Source of the DNA: Nemopilema nomurai
Taxonomy: Eukaryota; Cnidaria; Scyphozoa; Rhizostomeae; Rhizostomatidae
Reading direction: 5' to 3'
NCBI GenBank assembly: GCA_003864495.1
Contig: ML133422.1
Location: forward strand, 1,048,420 to 1,112,419
DNA length: 64,000 bases
Numbering within the stretch: position 1 is the stretch's first letter; each line of letters starts with the position of its first letter. This document shows, one piece after another, positions 61,401-64,000 of the stretch. A program made the position numbers and the translations under genes. The notes beneath the pieces were generated by a model, which worked only from the letters and a program-made list of their open reading frames with translations, searched no databases and was not told where the DNA came from.

Positions 61401-62174
61401 CGTATCGTAAATACTAGGTCAAGAATTAATATCGTATCTACCACAAAGCAATTTATTTCGCCGTCATTGCTGGGTATCACTAGGTATTCCTTGTTAAAAG
61501 AGCCTTCGGAATGTTATTCTAAATAGTAAAAGTCATAAAACTTCATGCATAAAGTTAATCAGTGCTGAGTTTTTGCTAAAAAGAATGTGTGGAATGTGCA
61601 AGATCGATCAGGAGACTGTAAAGAGAATGCAGTGTTGTCTCAAGAGAGTGTAATGCTAATGCACTGTTTTGCCAAGAGACTGCAATGCCAATTCACTGTT
61701 TTGCCAATGCACTGTTGTGTGCAGAGACTGTTGTACCATCCTACGAGTTTTTCTTCGTTCGCCTTTTTATGCATGCACGTGCTAAATAGGGTAACCTTTT
61801 TCAACCTTCTCTTGCTTTTTTATCGCTTTGTTATCAAGATTTTCTTGTACCCAGTTTTCATGTGGTGCACACTTTCTTGAAGGCAGTAGTCGGCATATTA
61901 CTGAGATGGGGAAGGGATACGGAGGGCGTTCCTCCAAAGCGGAAGATTTCTCTATTAACTACACGTGCATACAAAGAGTTATTCGTACTTTGTAGCTAGA
62001 GTTACAAGGGCAAATAGATTGTAAGTTATTTATTGTTCTCAGTAATATTGGCTTGTTTTAATAAAATTTGCACTTTATTCAGTTCACCCTACTACTTCTC
62101 TTGCTTTGACTATTTGTTCGTGTAATTTTTGCTAGGGCTAACATATCTCAAAATAACAATTTCAAATTGATATT
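58422..62174. other. Long noncoding stretch
   Basis: No supported exon. It must contain the first exon(s) of the F-box/WD40 gene or its promoter. It holds a (GATT)n-like run at about 60,530-60,580 and an imperfect repeat around 61,610-61,740 (GCAATGCCAATTCACTGTTT type). A plus ORF at 58832-59191 (119 aa) and one at 60123-60365 have no recognised domain. Confidence 0.45.
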
Positions 62175-63988
62175 TCAATCTTTTTTTTCGTAAATAACTG
62201 CTAACGTGTACTGTGTATCAATGTTTTTGTAGCAAACCACGCTCTGAGTTTTATACAATGCGTTGGTTTCTTGTGCCTTCTGATAAGAAGCAGGAGACCC
62301 CTGGGCTACTATAGATCTATGATCAAATTTAGTGCATTCAGCTAAAACTACAGTCAGTTTATTTTCCCAAAAAAATTTAGGCTCAGAAAGAAAGTTCACA
62401 AAAGTATGTAAAGCTTTGATTTTAAGAGAGGGTTAGTCTCAGGTGTATGGCTTTATGAATGGAGCAAGGATCTCATATCAAAGTCTTGCACGGGAAGGTG
62501 GAAATACAAGTATCTGAGAGAAGAAAATTTAGAGAGATTCTTATGAGCCTCATAGCTGACTTTTTTCAATTGTCAAAAGGTGAGGGTGATAGAGAAAGTG
62601 TTGAGCTCTGAGATGATGCTTCAAAATCAAGCATTGCCTTTGTTAATGCTCCAAAAATTTAAAAAAAAGGTTCTGGCTAATTATTGAAGGCTTGTGCTAA
62701 TGGAATATTATTTTGAATTTATAAAGCACAGACAAAAGAGGTATGTTAATAAAACTGACCACACAAATATATTAGAAAAAAGTGCAGAGGTCCAAGTTAT
62801 AATAAAAAGAGTGTATACCAAAAAGGTACTTATTAAGAAAATGCACAATCCAGCCTTTCAAATTGGCATATTGTCTTCCTAAAGGCAGTAAAATGTTACT
62901 TATGAAGAAAAATTAAAACATGGCAGTATCAAATGAAATTTTTAGATGAATTTTGATCCCTTACCCTGTATTTGTTCACGATTTTCTCAAGCCTTCCGTA
63001 CAATTCTCTGGTAATGTAATTTGACAGAGTATGGAAAGTGCCATCAGGAAAGGGGTCAAATTTGTTGTATATGAAATCTCTATGTACCAATGGCTCCAAG
63101 ACCTGAAATATATTAAAGTTATTATGAAAAGCAAATGATCTAACTTGAACTCTTGCATGCTTAGATAAAATCATGTTAAAAATCTAATGGTGTGCTAACA
63201 TGATATATACTAATCTGGGCTTTGTATCCTTTTATATTTGTGTAAGTGACAAAAGCTAATAACCACTTCAATGCCTTTTAGTGAAATCCACAATGAGGGC
63301 CCAGTACAGTTTCAGAAAGGTAGTCATATTCAGTTTGGTGAATTAGGGGCTGCATGTGCCAGAGTATTTACCCTGAAATGCCAGTTTGGTATTCAAGCCC
63401 CCAAAACACTCTGCAATCATGGCATTTTTATTAATGTATCAGACAAATAAATCACTAAATCTCAAAAATTTGATTGTCTTCTGGAATTGAAACCTTTTAA
63501 GTAGCCAATCAAAAAGAAATTTGAAACTTACAGTCCACAAAAATCTGATGATCATATAATTGCACACTTGAAGAAGTTGTTCTACAAACTTGCATTTCTG
63601 CAAAGAAATTGAGATACTTTATTATAGGAAGAAAGTGAAACCTCATGTCCTTTCAAAAAATGAGGGCGTTCACTTGTTCAAAAATTTGACTAGGTAACCC
63701 GTTATCGAAACTTCAGTAAGCTAATCTTTTTCTAGACATGTTACTTAAAAACATCTAACTATGGAAACATTAAATAGGAAAGAAGATTGATGAACGCTAC
63801 GGATAACCATTGATTTTAAATATCGCATTGAACAAGATACATCGGTTCTAATTTCTCTGCTAGCTGTTGAAGCTTGTTGAGACTTGTTGCTCTTTTGTTA
63901 ACAACTTGAGAAGCGGAACCGTAAAGATTGCAATTGATATCATCTACCCACTTTGTCAAAATCCCAATCTGCAGTCCAGTGGAATATC
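62175..63988 (-). CDS. Unidentified minus-strand gene, 3' part (runs off the window)
   Basis: Three well-supported exons in order of translation: 63988-63952 (IFHWTADWDFDK, weak donor GTGGGT chosen by phase), 63597-63532 (KCKFVEQLLQVCNYMIIRFL) and 63102-62965 (begins VLEPLVHRDFIYNKFDPFP; contains FHTLSNYITRELYGRLEKI). Phases agree throughout. The helical pattern (HW..DW, FVEQLL, C, LEP..HRDF) resembles the segment before the F-box in FBXO16-like and the adjacent F-box/WD40 proteins, but I cannot name the family. A possible terminal exon at 62381-62175 (PKFFWENKLTVVLAEC start, TGA stop) is phase-compatible but unproven. The upstream part lies right of the window. Confidence 0.5.
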
Positions 63989-64000
63989 CTGTCTAATTGT

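Overview
This is animal nuclear DNA: AT-rich, with many short exons, GT-AG introns of about 200-1,500 bp, secreted and membrane multidomain proteins, and no operons. The gene set (a NIDO-AMOP-VWD mucin-like membrane protein packed with EGF domains, an acid lipase, a mycobacterial-Rv2258c-type methyltransferase, an F-box/WD40 protein) fits a marine invertebrate. A cnidarian is my best guess, by inference only.

Region 1, about 1-32,401 (+): one giant gene whose 5' end lies outside the window. It opens with an almost perfectly homogeneous array of about 87 cbEGF units (123 bp) and about 70 Ser-rich units (63 bp), apparently all one exon. A 48-nt linker exon, four more cbEGF domains, a NIDO domain, an AMOP domain, a VWD domain and two EGF domains follow. 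Then the same kind of module appears again (7 cbEGF, about 30 Ser-rich 63-bp units, a 48-nt linker exon), followed by EGF, SEA, EGF, a transmembrane helix and a short tail. I rebuilt every exon from 15,735 to the stop by splice sites and codon phase. They join into one open frame of 2,319 residues. The first array, by contrast, carries many single-base deletions.

Region 2, 34,640-40,956: a divergent pair. A complete seven-exon lysosomal/gastric-type acid lipase is on the minus strand and a complete two-exon SAM-dependent methyltransferase on the plus strand, with start codons about 0.9 kb apart. The lipase has an apparent 1-base insertion at an exon end that creates a new splice donor.

Region 3, 41,830-58,421 (-): an F-box/WD40 substrate-receptor gene. 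Thirteen exons from the F-box to the stop join in frame and give seven WD40 blades. Three N-terminal exons are also visible. Its last exon is partly duplicated just downstream.

Region 4, 58,422-64,000: mostly noncoding, with MITE-like elements nearby, a GPCR-like remnant at 57.3-57.6 kb inside a Region 3 intron, and the 3' part of another minus-strand gene at 62.9-64.0 kb that runs off the window.

The genes do not look like a pathway. The novelty lies in the architecture and recent expansion of the EGF/Ser repeat gene.
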